Positions 7,722 to 16,819 of a stretch of 38,500 nucleotides of DNA are shown here, piece by piece. A program made the translations under genes and the position numbers. Origin of the DNA: Rhodobacterales bacterium. Its GTDB lineage: Bacteria; Pseudomonadota; Alphaproteobacteria; Rhodobacterales; Rhodobacteraceae. Within the stretch, counting starts at the first letter, position 1. Each line of letters starts with the position of its first letter. The DNA is taken from the NCBI GenBank assembly GCA_014763725.1, contig JACXUX010000002.1, positions 1-38,500 on the forward strand, read 5' to 3'. The notes under the pieces are model-generated. The model was given only the letters and a program-made list of their open reading frames with translations, was not told the DNA's origin and did no database searches.

Positions 7722-9231
7722 GCCGGTTCTTTCGTCCTGTCGGCTGCGCCCGAGATCTGGGCCATCAGGCGCGCCAGGTCGATGTTCCGGTTGCGGTGGT
7801 CGCCCACCAGGGTGTGTTCGCTCATCACCAGGATGCGGTCGGCGACTTCCAGCGCCTCGTCGATCTCGGCGCACAGGACCAGCGTGGCGCGGTCGGCGGC
7901 GCTGTCGCGGATGCGCCGGCCGATGTCGCGGCGGGCCTGGATGTCGACGCCCTGGAACGGTTCGTCCAGGATCAGCAGGCGGCTGGCCTCGGCCATCCAG
8001 CGGCCGACGACGACCTTCTGCTGGTTGCCGCCCGACAGCGTCAGGATGCCGTCCTGCGGGCCCTGGCAGACCACGCCCATGGCGGCGATGGTCCGCCGCG
8101 CCGCCGCCCGTTAGGCCGCGCCCCGCATCAGGCCCAGGGGCCCCGCATGGCGCGGGATGAAGGGCAGCGTCAGGTTCTGGCGGATGTCGAAGCCGGGCAC
8201 CACGGCGTTGATCAGCCGGTCCCTGGCGGCCAGGAACACGCCCGCGGCCACCGCCTGGGCGGGGCGCGCCGGGCGATGGGGCCGGCCGTCCAGCCGCAGG
8301 TCGCCCGCGACCGGCGGCTCCAGCCCGAACAGCGCCGCGGCCAGCGCCGACTTGCCCGACCCCACCAGACCGGTGATCGCCACCACCTCGTTGCGGTGCA
8401 GGTGCAGGTCGAAGGGGCGTGCCTCGGGCTTCAGCTGCAGGCCGCGGGCCTCCAGCATCGCGGGGCCGGGGGGCGGGATCGCGATGTCGACCTCGGTGAT
8501 CTCATGCCCCAGCATGGCGCGGACGGCGCCGGAATAGTCCAGCGCCGGACCCTGGAACAGGCCCGACACCCGCCCGTCGCGCATCGACACGATCCGGTCG
8601 GCCAGCCGGCGGATGTCCGACATGCGGTGCGAGATGTAGAGGATCGCCACCCCTCGGCCCGCAGCCGGTCGATCAGCGCGAACAGCCGCTGCGCCTCGGC
8701 CAGCGACAGGGACGAGGTGGGTTCATCCAGGATCAGCAGCTGCGGCCGGTGCGCCATGGCGCGGGCGATGGCGACCAGCTGGCGGTCGGCCAGCGCCAGC
8801 CCCGCCACGGGGCGCGCGACGTCGATGTCCAGCCCCACGGCGGCGGCGATGCGGCGGGCGTCGTCGCGCATCCGGCGGCGGTTCAGGAACAGCCCGCCAC
8901 CGTCGGCCAACTGGTCCAGCAGCAGGTTCGAGGCCACGTCCAGATCGGGCACCACGCCGTCGTTGATGTTCTGGTGCACCGTGACCACGCCCGACCGCAG
9001 CGCGGCGGCGGGGCCTGCGGGGGCAAAGGGTCGGCCGTCCAGCCGCACCTCGCCCGTATCGGCGGCATGGACGCCGCACAGCACCTTGACCAGCGTGGAC
9101 TTGCCCGCGCCGTTGGCCCCCATCAGCACCGTGACCTGGCCTGCGGGCAGGTCCAGGTCCACCCCGCGCAGCACGGCATTGCGGCCGAAAGCCTTGGTCA
9201 GCCCACGAATGGCGATGGCCTGCGGTGTCAT
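7718..9231 (-). pseudogene. Two-domain sugar ABC ATPase (RbsA/XylG type) with frameshift and nonsense codon
   Basis: This encodes a duplicated ATPase of the CUT2 family. Domain 1 has Walker A GANGAGKST, the Q-loop VTVHQN and the Walker B LLILDEPTSS. Domain 2 has GLVGSGKSA, the signature LSGGNQQK and Walker B LLILDEPFQG. The frame breaks at a four-C run (8650-8653): one missing base turns EGVAILYISHRMSDIRRL into EGWRSS. The second frame then meets an in-frame TAA at 8113-8111, after GLMRGAA, and continues in the same frame to TGA at 7720-7718. The span of 1,514 bases is one short of 505 codons, as expected for a full-length gene with one deletion. The first ATG is 9231. Restoring one base and the TAA codon would give a normal protein of about 504 residues. 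Confidence 0.85.
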
Positions 9232-9269
9232 GGTTGTCCTCGCTCCCGGCCTTCACGCTACTATCGGAT

Positions 9270-9294
9270 CGTCAATTGTCAATACTGTTTGACA
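9270..9294. promoter_or_regulatory. Putative SorC-family operator in divergent promoter (ATPase operon / mtnK)
   Basis: An AT-rich island in an otherwise very GC-rich region contains TTGTCAA and TTGACA half-sites flanking TACTG. The core CAATACTGTTTGACA (9280-9294) matches CAATACTAATTGACA upstream of the SorC regulator and aldolase genes at all but two positions. The half-sites also resemble -35 elements. The position between the minus-strand transporter operon and mtnK suggests control of both directions. Confidence 0.65.
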
Positions 9295-9350
9295 TATGCC
9301 GGAATTTTGGAAATCCTGCCGGCAAGCGAGGGGAAAGGAAGGGGAACCGC

Positions 9351-10616
9351 ATGACTGCGCAAGGCTATGTCGCGCTGACGCCGGACAGTCTGCCGGACCG
9401 TCTGGGCGGGCTGGCTGTCCTGCGGGACAGGGTCGGCCCGCCCGAAGGCTGGCAGGTGCGCGAGGTGGGGGACGGCAACCTGAACCTGGTCTTCGTCGTG
9501 TCGGGCGACGCGGGGCAGGTGGTGGTGAAGCAGGCGCTTCCTTACGTCCGGCTGGTGGGCGAAAGCTGGCCCCTGCCGCTGCGCCGGTCGTTCTTCGAAT
9601 ACAACGCCCTGATCCGGCAACAGGCGCGCGACCCCGGGTCGATGCCCGCCGTGCTGCACTTCGACGAATCGCAGGCCATCGTGGTGATGGAATACCTGAC
9701 GCCGCATGTGATCCTGCGCCAGGCGCTGATCCAGGGGCGGCGGGTCGCGGGCCTGGGGGAACGGCTGGGCCGGTTCTGCGCGCGCACGCTGTTCCGCGGG
9801 TCCGACCTGTCGATGCCCGCGGCCGAACGCAAGGCGGACCTGGCGCTGTTCGCGGGCAACGTGGAACTGTGCGACATCACGGAAAACCTGGTGTTTTCCG
9901 ACCCCTACTTCGCCGCGCCGATGAACCGGCACACGCCGGGGCTGGACGGCATCGTGGCGCGGCTGCGCGCCGATCTGTCGCTGAAGGTGGCGGCGCAGCA
10001 TCTGAAGATGGCCTTCACCAGCCGGGCCGAGACGATGCTGCACGGCGACCTGCACACCGGGTCGATCATGGTGACCGGCACCGAGGCGCGGGTGATCGAC
10101 CCCGAATTCGCCACCTATGGCCCGATGGGGTTCGACGTGGGGATGCTGATCGCCAACTTCCTGATGGCGCATCTCAGCCAGCCGGGGCATGAGGTGGCGC
10201 CGGGCGACCGTGCGGACCACCAGGACTGGCTGCTGTCGGTGGTCGAGACGATCTGGCGCACCTTCGTCGCCGAATTCGGCGATCTGTGGCGCACCGAACG
10301 GCGCGGCATCCTGTATCAGGCCACGCTCTATGAGGATCAGGGCCACGCCCTGGCCGCCGAACAGGCGCTGGACGACCTGCTGGGCCGGATTTGGCAGGAT
10401 ACGCTGGGCTTCTGCGGGATCGAGATGCACCGCCGCATCCTGGGCCTGGCGCACAACGCCGATTTCGAACTGATCGCCGACCCGGCCCGCCGCGCGGAAT
10501 GCGAGGCGCGCGCGCTGGCCATGGGGCGGCAGCTGATGCTGGGTGCGGGCACGATCCGCGGGATCGGTGCGGTCACCGCCATGGCCCGGCGCATGGACAA
10601 GGAGGATCACCTGTGA
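9351..10616 (+). CDS. mtnK: S-methyl-5-thioribose kinase-like sugar kinase
   Basis: This is an MtnK-family kinase of 421 residues with the APH/choline-kinase-like fold. The N-lobe includes the glycine-rich [10 protein letters not shown] and the ATP-binding lysine in VVVKQALP. The catalytic loop is [13 protein letters not shown] and the metal-binding motif is [17 protein letters not shown]. The family phosphorylates the anomeric OH of 5-methylthioribose. It starts at ATG 9351 behind AAGGAAGGGG. The stop overlaps the mtnA start (GTGA). No mtnB, C, D or W gene is nearby, so the classical methionine salvage route is not encoded here. The aldolase downstream points to a shunt that cleaves the ketose 1-phosphate, or to a related 5-deoxy or branched sugar substrate. 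Confidence 0.87.
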   Translation: MTAQGYVALTPDSLPDRLGGLAVLRDRVGPPEGWQVREVGDGNLNLVFVVSGDAGQVVVKQALPYVRLVGESWPLPLRRSFFEYNALIRQQARDPGSMPAVLHFDESQAIVVMEYLTPHVILRQALIQGRRVAGLGERLGRFCARTLFRGSDLSMPAAERKADLALFAGNVELCDITENLVFSDPYFAAPMNRHTPGLDGIVARLRADLSLKVAAQHLKMAFTSRAETMLHGDLHTGSIMVTGTEARVIDPEFATYGPMGFDVGMLIANFLMAHLSQPGHEVAPGDRADHQDWLLSVVETIWRTFVAEFGDLWRTERRGILYQATLYEDQGHALAAEQALDDLLGRIWQDTLGFCGIEMHRRILGLAHNADFELIADPARRAECEARALAMGRQLMLGAGTIRGIGAVTAMARRMDKEDHL

Positions 10617-11716
10617 AGATCGACGGAACCCCTTACCGCACGATCTGGCAGGATGCCCAGGGCGTGGTGCAGGTGATCGACCAGCGCTGGCTGCCGCACG
10701 ACCTGCGCATCGTGCCGCTGCGCAACCGCGACGACTTCGCCACCGCGATCCGCGACATGTGGGTGCGCGGCGCGCCGCTGATCGGGGCCACGGCCGCCTG
10801 GGGCATGGCGGTGCAGATGGCCGATGATCCGTCCGACACCTCGCTGGCCCGGACGTGGGAGGTGCTGCACGAAACCCGACCCACCGCGATCAACCTGCGC
10901 TGGGCGCTGGACGAGATGCGCCGCATCCTGGCGCCGCTGCCGCCCGCCGCGCGGGCCGCCGCCGCCGCCGCCCGCGCGGCCGAGATCTGCGACGAGGATG
11001 TCGAGATCAACCGCCAGATCGGGCTGCACGGGCTGGCCATCATCCGCCGGATCGCGGCGGCCAAGGGCGAGCGGCCGGTCAACATCCTGACCCATTGCAA
11101 CGCGGGCTGGCTGGCCACGGTGGACTGGGGCACGGCGACCAGCCCGATCTATCACGCCGATGCGGCGGGCATTCCGGTGCATGTCCTTGTCGACGAGACG
11201 CGCCCCCGCAACCAGGGCGCTCAGCTGACCGCGTGGGAGCTGAACAGCGCCGGCATCAGCCACGACCTGATCGTCGACAATGCCGGCGGCCATCTGATGC
11301 AGCACGGCGAGGTCGACATGGTCATCGTCGGCACCGACCGGACCACCGCGCGCGGCGATGTCTGCAACAAGATCGGCACCTATCTCAAGGCGCTGGCCGC
11401 GCGGGCCAATGGCGTGCCCTTCTATGTCGCGCTGCCCTCGCCCACGATCGACTGGCGCGTGCAGGACGGGGTGCGCGAAATCCCGATCGAGGAACGCAAC
11501 GCGGCCGAGGTGACGACGGTGCAGGGCCGTGGCCCCGACGGGCGGATTGTAACCGTGCAGATCTCGCCCGACGGGACGGGGGCGCGCAACCCGGCCTTTG
11601 ACGTGACGCCGGCGGAACTGGTGACGGGCCTGCTGACCGAACGCGGGCTGTGCCCCGCCACGGCCGAGGGGATGGCCGCCATGTTCGCCGATCTGCGGGC
11701 GGCGGTCGCGCCCTAG
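10613..11716 (+). CDS. mtnA: S-methyl-5-thioribose-1-phosphate isomerase-like protein
   Basis: This is an aldose-1-phosphate to ketose-1-phosphate isomerase of the MtnA/eIF2B-alpha family, 367 residues. Visible landmarks are [15 protein letters not shown] near the N-terminus, the catalytic cysteine in [31 protein letters not shown], and the catalytic aspartate in [19 protein letters not shown]. The start is GTG 10613, supported by AGGAGG eight bases upstream and by overlap with the mtnK stop. With MtnK it would make a 5-substituted ribulose 1-phosphate, the type of substrate the aldolase at 12.8 kb could split. The stop shares the tetranucleotide CTAG with the stop of the converging SorC gene. 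Confidence 0.9.
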   Translation: MKIDGTPYRTIWQDAQGVVQVIDQRWLPHDLRIVPLRNRDDFATAIRDMWVRGAPLIGATAAWGMAVQMADDPSDTSLARTWEVLHETRPTAINLRWALDEMRRILAPLPPAARAAAAAARAAEICDEDVEINRQIGLHGLAIIRRIAAAKGERPVNILTHCNAGWLATVDWGTATSPIYHADAAGIPVHVLVDETRPRNQGAQLTAWELNSAGISHDLIVDNAGGHLMQHGEVDMVIVGTDRTTARGDVCNKIGTYLKALAARANGVPFYVALPSPTIDWRVQDGVREIPIEERNAAEVTTVQGRGPDGRIVTVQISPDGTGARNPAFDVTPAELVTGLLTERGLCPATAEGMAAMFADLRAAVAP

Positions 11717-12678
11717 GGGTCGGCGGCCAGCAGCGCCTCGGCCACGGTGGTTCCGGTGACCAGATGGGTGACATAGCCGCCGCGGATCGCGGCCCGCGTG
11801 GCCGCGACCTTGTCCAGGCCGGGGGTGACCAGGATCCCCATCTCCAGCCCCACCAGCCGGGGCAGGGGGATGCCGATCATGCGGTCCTCCATCGGGCCGG
11901 GCAGCGCCTGGCCCGCCGCGTCGATGAAGCGGCCGCAGATCACCCCCACCGCGCCCTGGCCGACATACCAGCCCAGATCGGCCCGGGTGGCCAGGCCGCT
12001 GAGGACGATATGGCTGTCGGGATTGGCGGTGCCCACGGAAAACAGCAGCTTGTTCACGGTTTCCAGCTGGTCCAGCTGGGCCTTCAGGATCGGTTCGTCG
12101 CGCAGGTCCGCGGCCAGCGCGGCCCGGCTGAGGATGGCGGGCGCATGCAGGTTCAGACAGCGCGCGCCCAGCCGCTGGGCCAGCCGGGTCGAACAGGCCT
12201 CGGCGGTAAAGCCATAGGGCGTGGCCATCGACCCCACCAGCTGCAGCACGGCCAGATCCTCGACCGGGGTAGGTTCGACCATCTCGGCCAGTTCATAGAC
12301 GGTGCGGCCCCAGGCCACGCCCAGCCGGTCGCCCGGCGCGATCAGGTCGGGCAGCCAGTTCGCCGCCCCGCGCACCACGCGCAGGAAGGCCTCTTCCTCG
12401 GCCACGCCTTCGTCGGGGATGACATAGGCCCCGCGCAGGCCGAAGCGGTCGGTCAGCGCCAGCGCCAGCCGATGCGTGGTGAAGGCGGGCGCGGCCAGGG
12501 TGATGCGGATCAGCCCCTTTTCGCGCGCCTCGGCCAGGTAGTTCACCACCGTCGCGCGCGAAATGCCCAGGGTTTCGGCGATCTCCTGCTGGTTGCGGCC
12601 GTCCTGGTAATACATCCAGGCGACCTGGATGACGGCATTTTCGCCGCTGACCTGTGCCAGATTGCGCCGCCGTGTCAT
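11713..12678 (-). CDS. SorC/DeoR-type sugar-responsive transcriptional regulator
   Basis: This protein of 321 residues has an N-terminal helix-turn-helix ([20 protein letters not shown], about residues 23-42) and a C-terminal sugar-phosphate-binding domain typical of the SorC family ([28 protein letters not shown]). Such proteins bind a phosphorylated sugar intermediate and repress or activate catabolic operons. The ATG at 12678 follows AAGGGGGCGG. It is divergent from the aldolase/dehydrogenase gene and converges with mtnA, sharing the CTAG stop. The AT-rich sequence immediately upstream and the region before mtnK share a 15-base element, so both divergent promoter pairs are likely targets. 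The inducer is unknown; a 1-phosphorylated pentose or pentulose would fit. Confidence 0.88.
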   Translation of the reverse strand: MTRRRNLAQVSGENAVIQVAWMYYQDGRNQQEIAETLGISRATVVNYLAEAREKGLIRITLAAPAFTTHRLALALTDRFGLRGAYVIPDEGVAEEEAFLRVVRGAANWLPDLIAPGDRLGVAWGRTVYELAEMVEPTPVEDLAVLQLVGSMATPYGFTAEACSTRLAQRLGARCLNLHAPAILSRAALAADLRDEPILKAQLDQLETVNKLLFSVGTANPDSHIVLSGLATRADLGWYVGQGAVGVICGRFIDAAGQALPGPMEDRMIGIPLPRLVGLEMGILVTPGLDKVAATRAAIRGGYVTHLVTGTTVAEALLAADP

Positions 12679-12702
12679 TCCGCCCCCTTGCGTGCCGTGA
12701 AT

Positions 12703-12728
12703 TTGACCTTTGACAATACTAATTGACA
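12703..12728. promoter_or_regulatory. Putative SorC-family operator between the regulator and the aldolase gene
   Basis: Three TTGAC half-sites occur (12703, 12710, 12723) in an AT-rich island. The core CAATACTAATTGACA (12714-12728) repeats the element at 9280-9294 with only the two central bases changed. It lies 24-36 bases upstream of the regulator start and about 70 bases upstream of the aldolase start, so autoregulation and control of the aldolase are both likely. Confidence 0.65.
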
Positions 12729-12794
12729 AAAGTAGAAATTCCAAGCGCCGTCGCCCGCCGCCATTCCCCAGCCCAGCCCTAGCAGGAGATGCCG

Positions 12795-14855
12795 ATGATC
12801 GCCAATCGCTGGAACGATGCCGAAGCCCAGGCCTTCGTGGCCGCCGCCGGGCCCGGGCCGCGGGCGCGCGATCTGGCGCTGCGGGTGCTGACCTCGCGGC
12901 TGATCGGGCGCGACCCCGATCTGGTGATGCACGGGGGCGGCAACACCTCACTGAAATCCACCGCGGTGGATGTGTTCGGCGAAGAGGTCGAGGTGCTGCA
13001 CATCAAGGGCTCGGGCTGGGATCTGGAAACGATCGAGGCCCGCGGCCTGCCTGCGGTGCGGCTGGCCCCGCTGCTGCGGCTGCGCGCGCTGCCCGCCCTG
13101 TCGGATGAGGCGATGGTGAACGTCCAGCGGCTGAACCTGCTGGACCCCGGCGCGCCGAACCCGTCAGTCGAGACGCTGCTGCACGCCTGGATCCCGCATC
13201 GGGTGGTGGACCACACCCATGCGACGGCCTTCCTGGTGCTGGCCAACCTGCCCGATGTGGCCGCCGTCACGCGTGAGCTGTTCGGCGACCGGCTGACGCT
13301 GGTGCCCTATGTCATGCCGGGCTTTGACCTGGCGCGCGCCGCCGCCGATGCCTTTGATCGCAACCCCGATGCCGAGGGGCTCTTGCTGGTCAACCACGGT
13401 CATTTCGCCTGGGGGCCGGATGCGAAATCCAGCTATGACCGGATCATCGCGCACACCAACCTGGTCGAGGCCTGGCTGGCCGACCGCCGCCCGGCGCCGC
13501 TGGTGCCCGCCGCGGCGCTGCCTGCGGACCGCCTCGCGCCGGTGCTGGCGCAGCTGCGCGGGGCGCTGGCCTCGGCCCTGCCGGACACCGCGCATCTGCC
13601 GGTGCTGGACCTGCGGTCGGGCGGGGCCGAGCGCGCCTTCTGCGCGCGCCCGGATCTCGAGGATCTGGCCACCCGCGGCGTGGCCACGCCCGACCATGTG
13701 ATCCGCACCAAGACCGAGCCGCTGGTCCTGCGCCAGGCAGCGCAAGAGGCGGGCGCGATGCGCGCGGCCGTGCAGGCCTATGCCGACCGCTATCGCGCCT
13801 ATTTCGACGCCCATGCCCCGCAGGCCGCCCAGCCCAAGACGATGCTGGCGCCGATGCCGGGCCTGGTCTGGCTGGAGGGCGCAGGGATCGTGGGCGTGGG
13901 CGCCACCGCGGCCGCGGCCCGCATCGCGGCCGACATCGGCTGTCAGTCGGCCCGCGTCCGCGCCGATGCCGAGGCCGCGGGCGGCTTCCGCCCGATCGGG
14001 CCGAAAGACCTGTTCGACATGGAATACTGGTCGCTGGAACAGGCCAAGCTGGGCAGCGGCAAGGCCCCGCCGCTGCAGGGCCGCGTGGTGCTGGTCACCG
14101 GCGGGGCGGGGGCCATCGGCCTGGCCGCGGCCCGCGCCTTTGCCGCGCAGGGCGGCAGCGTGTTCCTGGTCGACCGCCCCGGCGCGGGGCTGGAGGCCGC
14201 GCTGGCCGCGCTGGGGGCCGATCACGCCGGGCATGGCTGCGACATCACCGCGCCGGGGGCGGCCGCGGCGGCGGTCGAGGCCTGCACGGCCCGGTTCGGC
14301 GGCATCGACATCCTGCTGTCGAACGCGGGCGCGGCGGTGACGGGCGACATCGCCACGCTGGACGACCGGGTGCTGCGCGACAGTTTCGAGCTGAACTTCT
14401 TTGCCCATCTGGCCTTTGCCCAGGCGGCCATCGCCCGGTTCCGCGACCAGGCCGCCGGGCGCGGCCTGCGCGGGGCCGAGCCGGGGCAGATCCTGTTCAA
14501 CGTCTCGAAACAGGCGGTCAACCCGGGCCGTGGCTTTGCCGCCTATGGCCTGCCCAAGGCCACGACCTTCTTCCTGCTGCGGCAGCTGGCGCTCGAACTG
14601 GGGGCCGAGGGGATCCGCGTGAACGGCATCAACGCCGACCGCATCCGGTCGGGCCTGCTGTCGGACCAGATGATCGCGGCGCGGTCCGCCGCGCGCGGCG
14701 TCGATCCGGCCACCTACATGGCCGGCAACCTGCTGCGGGCCGAGGTCGAGGCCCGCCACGTCGCCGAGGCCTTTGTCATGCTGGCGCGCGCCGAACGCAC
14801 CACGGGCCATGTGATGACGGTCGACGGCGGCAATATCGAGGCCGCGCTGCGCTGA
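12795..14855 (+). CDS. Bifunctional class II aldolase / short-chain dehydrogenase
   Basis: This fusion of 686 residues resembles RhaD-type rhamnulose-1-phosphate aldolase/dehydrogenases. The N-terminal half is a class II aldolase: LVMHGGGNTSLK phosphate loop, zinc-ligand histidines in DHTHATAFLVL, and a third in LLVNHGHFAWG. The C-terminal domain (from about residue 430) is a short-chain dehydrogenase: VTGGAGAIGLAAA for NAD(P), LLSNAGAA, and the catalytic Tyr-Lys in AAYGLPKATTF. It would cleave a ketose 1-phosphate to DHAP and an aldehyde and oxidise or reduce the product. ATG 12795 has AGGAG at proper spacing; the earlier ATG at 12789 overlaps that site. Beside MtnK and MtnA it suggests cleavage of a 5-substituted ribulose 1-phosphate rather than rhamnulose 1-phosphate; no rhamnose isomerase or kinase is present. 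Confidence 0.87.
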   Translation: MIANRWNDAEAQAFVAAAGPGPRARDLALRVLTSRLIGRDPDLVMHGGGNTSLKSTAVDVFGEEVEVLHIKGSGWDLETIEARGLPAVRLAPLLRLRALPALSDEAMVNVQRLNLLDPGAPNPSVETLLHAWIPHRVVDHTHATAFLVLANLPDVAAVTRELFGDRLTLVPYVMPGFDLARAAADAFDRNPDAEGLLLVNHGHFAWGPDAKSSYDRIIAHTNLVEAWLADRRPAPLVPAAALPADRLAPVLAQLRGALASALPDTAHLPVLDLRSGGAERAFCARPDLEDLATRGVATPDHVIRTKTEPLVLRQAAQEAGAMRAAVQAYADRYRAYFDAHAPQAAQPKTMLAPMPGLVWLEGAGIVGVGATAAAARIAADIGCQSARVRADAEAAGGFRPIGPKDLFDMEYWSLEQAKLGSGKAPPLQGRVVLVTGGAGAIGLAAARAFAAQGGSVFLVDRPGAGLEAALAALGADHAGHGCDITAPGAAAAAVEACTARFGGIDILLSNAGAAVTGDIATLDDRVLRDSFELNFFAHLAFAQAAIARFRDQAAGRGLRGAEPGQILFNVSKQAVNPGRGFAAYGLPKATTFFLLRQLALELGAEGIRVNGINADRIRSGLLSDQMIAARSAARGVDPATYMAGNLLRAEVEARHVAEAFVMLARAERTTGHVMTVDGGNIEAALR

Positions 14856-14877
14856 TCCGCCCGCAACCTGCCTGCGG

Positions 14878-16818
14878 TCAGCGCAGGCCGGTCTCGAACA
14901 TCGGGCCGCCGCGCCAGCGCGGATAGCCGTAGCCATGCACCTCGACCAGGTCGATGTCGGCGGGGGTGCGGGCGATGCCCTGGGCCAGGATCGCGCGGCC
15001 CTCATCCGCCATGGCGGCGACCAGACGGGCGGCGATGGCCTCGGCCGGCATGTCCTGGGCGGGCGCGACCTGCGGTGCGATCAGCGCCGCCACCGCGGCC
15101 GAGGGCTGCGGCGTGCGGTCGCCCGGGGCATAGTCATACCAGCCGCCGCCGGTCTTCTGCCCCTTGCGGCCCGCGCGCACCAGGATGTCGCCCAGGGTTT
15201 CGGGCACGTCCTGGCCCGCGGCGCGTGCGCCTTCGCGTTGCAGCCAGGCGATGTCCAGCCCGCCCAGGTCCTGCGCCTCGAACGGGCCCATGGCCAGGCC
15301 GTGGGCGCGCATCGCCGCATCGACCGCCGCGACGGTGACGCCCTGGCGCAGCAGCGCCTCGGCCTCGGCCCGGTAGCGTTTCAGGATGCGGTTGCCGATG
15401 AAGCCTTCGCAGATGCCCGCCTGGACCGGGATCTTGCCCAGGCTGCGCGCCAGGGCAAAGCCGGTGGCCAGCACCGCGGGCGCGGTGTCGGGCGTGGGCA
15501 CGATTTCCAGCAGCTTCATCACATTGGCCGGGCTGAAGAAATGCAGCCCGATGAAGCGCGCGGGATCGGGCAGCCCCCGGGCGATCAGCTGCGGGTCCAG
15601 ATAGCTGGTGTTGGTGGCCAGCACCGCATCCGCGCGGCAGACCTGCCCCAGCCGGTCAAAGACCGCGCGCTTGACGCCCAGATCCTCGAACACCGCCTCG
15701 ATCACCAGATCGCTGTCGGCCAGCAGGGCATGGTCGCAGCCCGCGGTCACCCCGGCCAGACGGTCCGCGGCCTGCGGCTCGGTCAGCCGGCCGCGCCGGA
15801 CGGCGCCGTCGAAGATGGCGCGCAGGTTGTCCAGGCCCCGCGCCACCGCCGCCTCGTCGCGTTCGATCAGCACCACGGGCAGGCCCGCGTCGCGCAGGGC
15901 GGCCACGATACCCGCCCCCATCGTCCCGCCGCCGATCACCGCCGCCCTGCGCAGCGGCAGCGGGTCGATCCCGGCCAGATGCGCGGGCCGCGGGGCGGCG
16001 CGTTCGGCAAAGAAGATGTGCCGCAGGGCGGCGGCCTGATCCGATCCGCGCAGGTCAAGGAACGTCGCGCGTTCCTGCGCCATGGCCTGGGCAAAGGGCC
16101 GTTCGGCCGCCGCGCGCAGGCAATCGAGCGCGCGCAGGGGCGCGACCTCGCCCCGCGCGCGTTTGGCGATGGCCTTGCGCCGATCCTCCCACCAGGCGGG
16201 GTCGGGGGCGGTCACGGGCCGGGCCGAGACGGGCTGCGGCAAAGGCCGGGTCAGCGCGGCGCGGGCAAAGGCCACCGCCTGCGCCCGCAGATCGCCCGTC
16301 ACCACGGCATCGACCAGGCCCAGGTCCAGCGCCCGGGCCGCGCCCACCGGCCGGCCCGTGGTGACCAGATCCACCGCCGCCGCCACACCGGCCAGCCGCG
16401 GCGTGCGCACCGTGCCCGAGGCGCCCGGGACGATGCCCAGCGTCACCTCGGGCAGGCCGACCTGGGCCGTGTCCAGCGCCACGCGGAACCGGCAGCCCAT
16501 CGCCAGCTCGAACCCGCCGCCCAGGGCGGACCCGTGGATCGCCGCGATCCAGGGGCGGGCCGCGCCCTCGATCCGGTCGACCAGATCGGGCAGATGGGGG
16601 GGCTGCGGCGGCCGACCGAATTCGGTCACGTCGGCACCGGCGATGAAGGTGCGGCCGGCGCAGATCAGCACCACCGCGCGCACGGCCGGATCGGCGTCCA
16701 GCGTGGCCACGGCATCCCACAGGCCCTGGCGCAGGGCCTGTCCCAGGGCGTTGACGGGCGGGTTGTCGACGGTGACGACGGCGATGTCGCCGTCGCGGTC
16801 GATGCGGACCAGGGTCAT
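14878..16818 (-). CDS. Fused enoyl-CoA hydratase / 3-hydroxyacyl-CoA dehydrogenase (FadB/FadJ type)
   Basis: This two-function beta-oxidation enzyme has 646 residues, slightly short of the usual 690-730. The N-terminal crotonase domain keeps both catalytic glutamates (GGGFELAMG and VGLPEVTLGIVPG). The NAD-binding domain starts at about residue 290 with VIGGGTMGAGIV, and the catalytic histidine is in GLHFFSPANVMKLLEIV. The C-terminal dehydrogenase repeats follow (GFIGNRILKRY, GLAMGPFEAQDLGGLD). It is the last gene of the paaN/transporter operon, one base after livF. Separate paaF and paaH genes are absent from the window, so this protein probably hydrates 2,3-dehydroadipyl-CoA and oxidises 3-hydroxyadipyl-CoA. 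That role is inferred from context. Confidence 0.9.
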   Translation of the reverse strand: MTLVRIDRDGDIAVVTVDNPPVNALGQALRQGLWDAVATLDADPAVRAVVLICAGRTFIAGADVTEFGRPPQPPHLPDLVDRIEGAARPWIAAIHGSALGGGFELAMGCRFRVALDTAQVGLPEVTLGIVPGASGTVRTPRLAGVAAAVDLVTTGRPVGAARALDLGLVDAVVTGDLRAQAVAFARAALTRPLPQPVSARPVTAPDPAWWEDRRKAIAKRARGEVAPLRALDCLRAAAERPFAQAMAQERATFLDLRGSDQAAALRHIFFAERAAPRPAHLAGIDPLPLRRAAVIGGGTMGAGIVAALRDAGLPVVLIERDEAAVARGLDNLRAIFDGAVRRGRLTEPQAADRLAGVTAGCDHALLADSDLVIEAVFEDLGVKRAVFDRLGQVCRADAVLATNTSYLDPQLIARGLPDPARFIGLHFFSPANVMKLLEIVPTPDTAPAVLATGFALARSLGKIPVQAGICEGFIGNRILKRYRAEAEALLRQGVTVAAVDAAMRAHGLAMGPFEAQDLGGLDIAWLQREGARAAGQDVPETLGDILVRAGRKGQKTGGGWYDYAPGDRTPQPSAAVAALIAPQVAPAQDMPAEAIAARLVAAMADEGRAILAQGIARTPADIDLVEVHGYGYPRWRGGPMFETGLR

Positions 16819-16819
16819 G

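Noticed and set aside
9351-11716. Classical methionine salvage cluster
   Set aside because: Only MtnK and MtnA homologues are present; mtnB, mtnC, mtnD and mtnW are absent, and the neighbours are sugar transport and aldolase genes.
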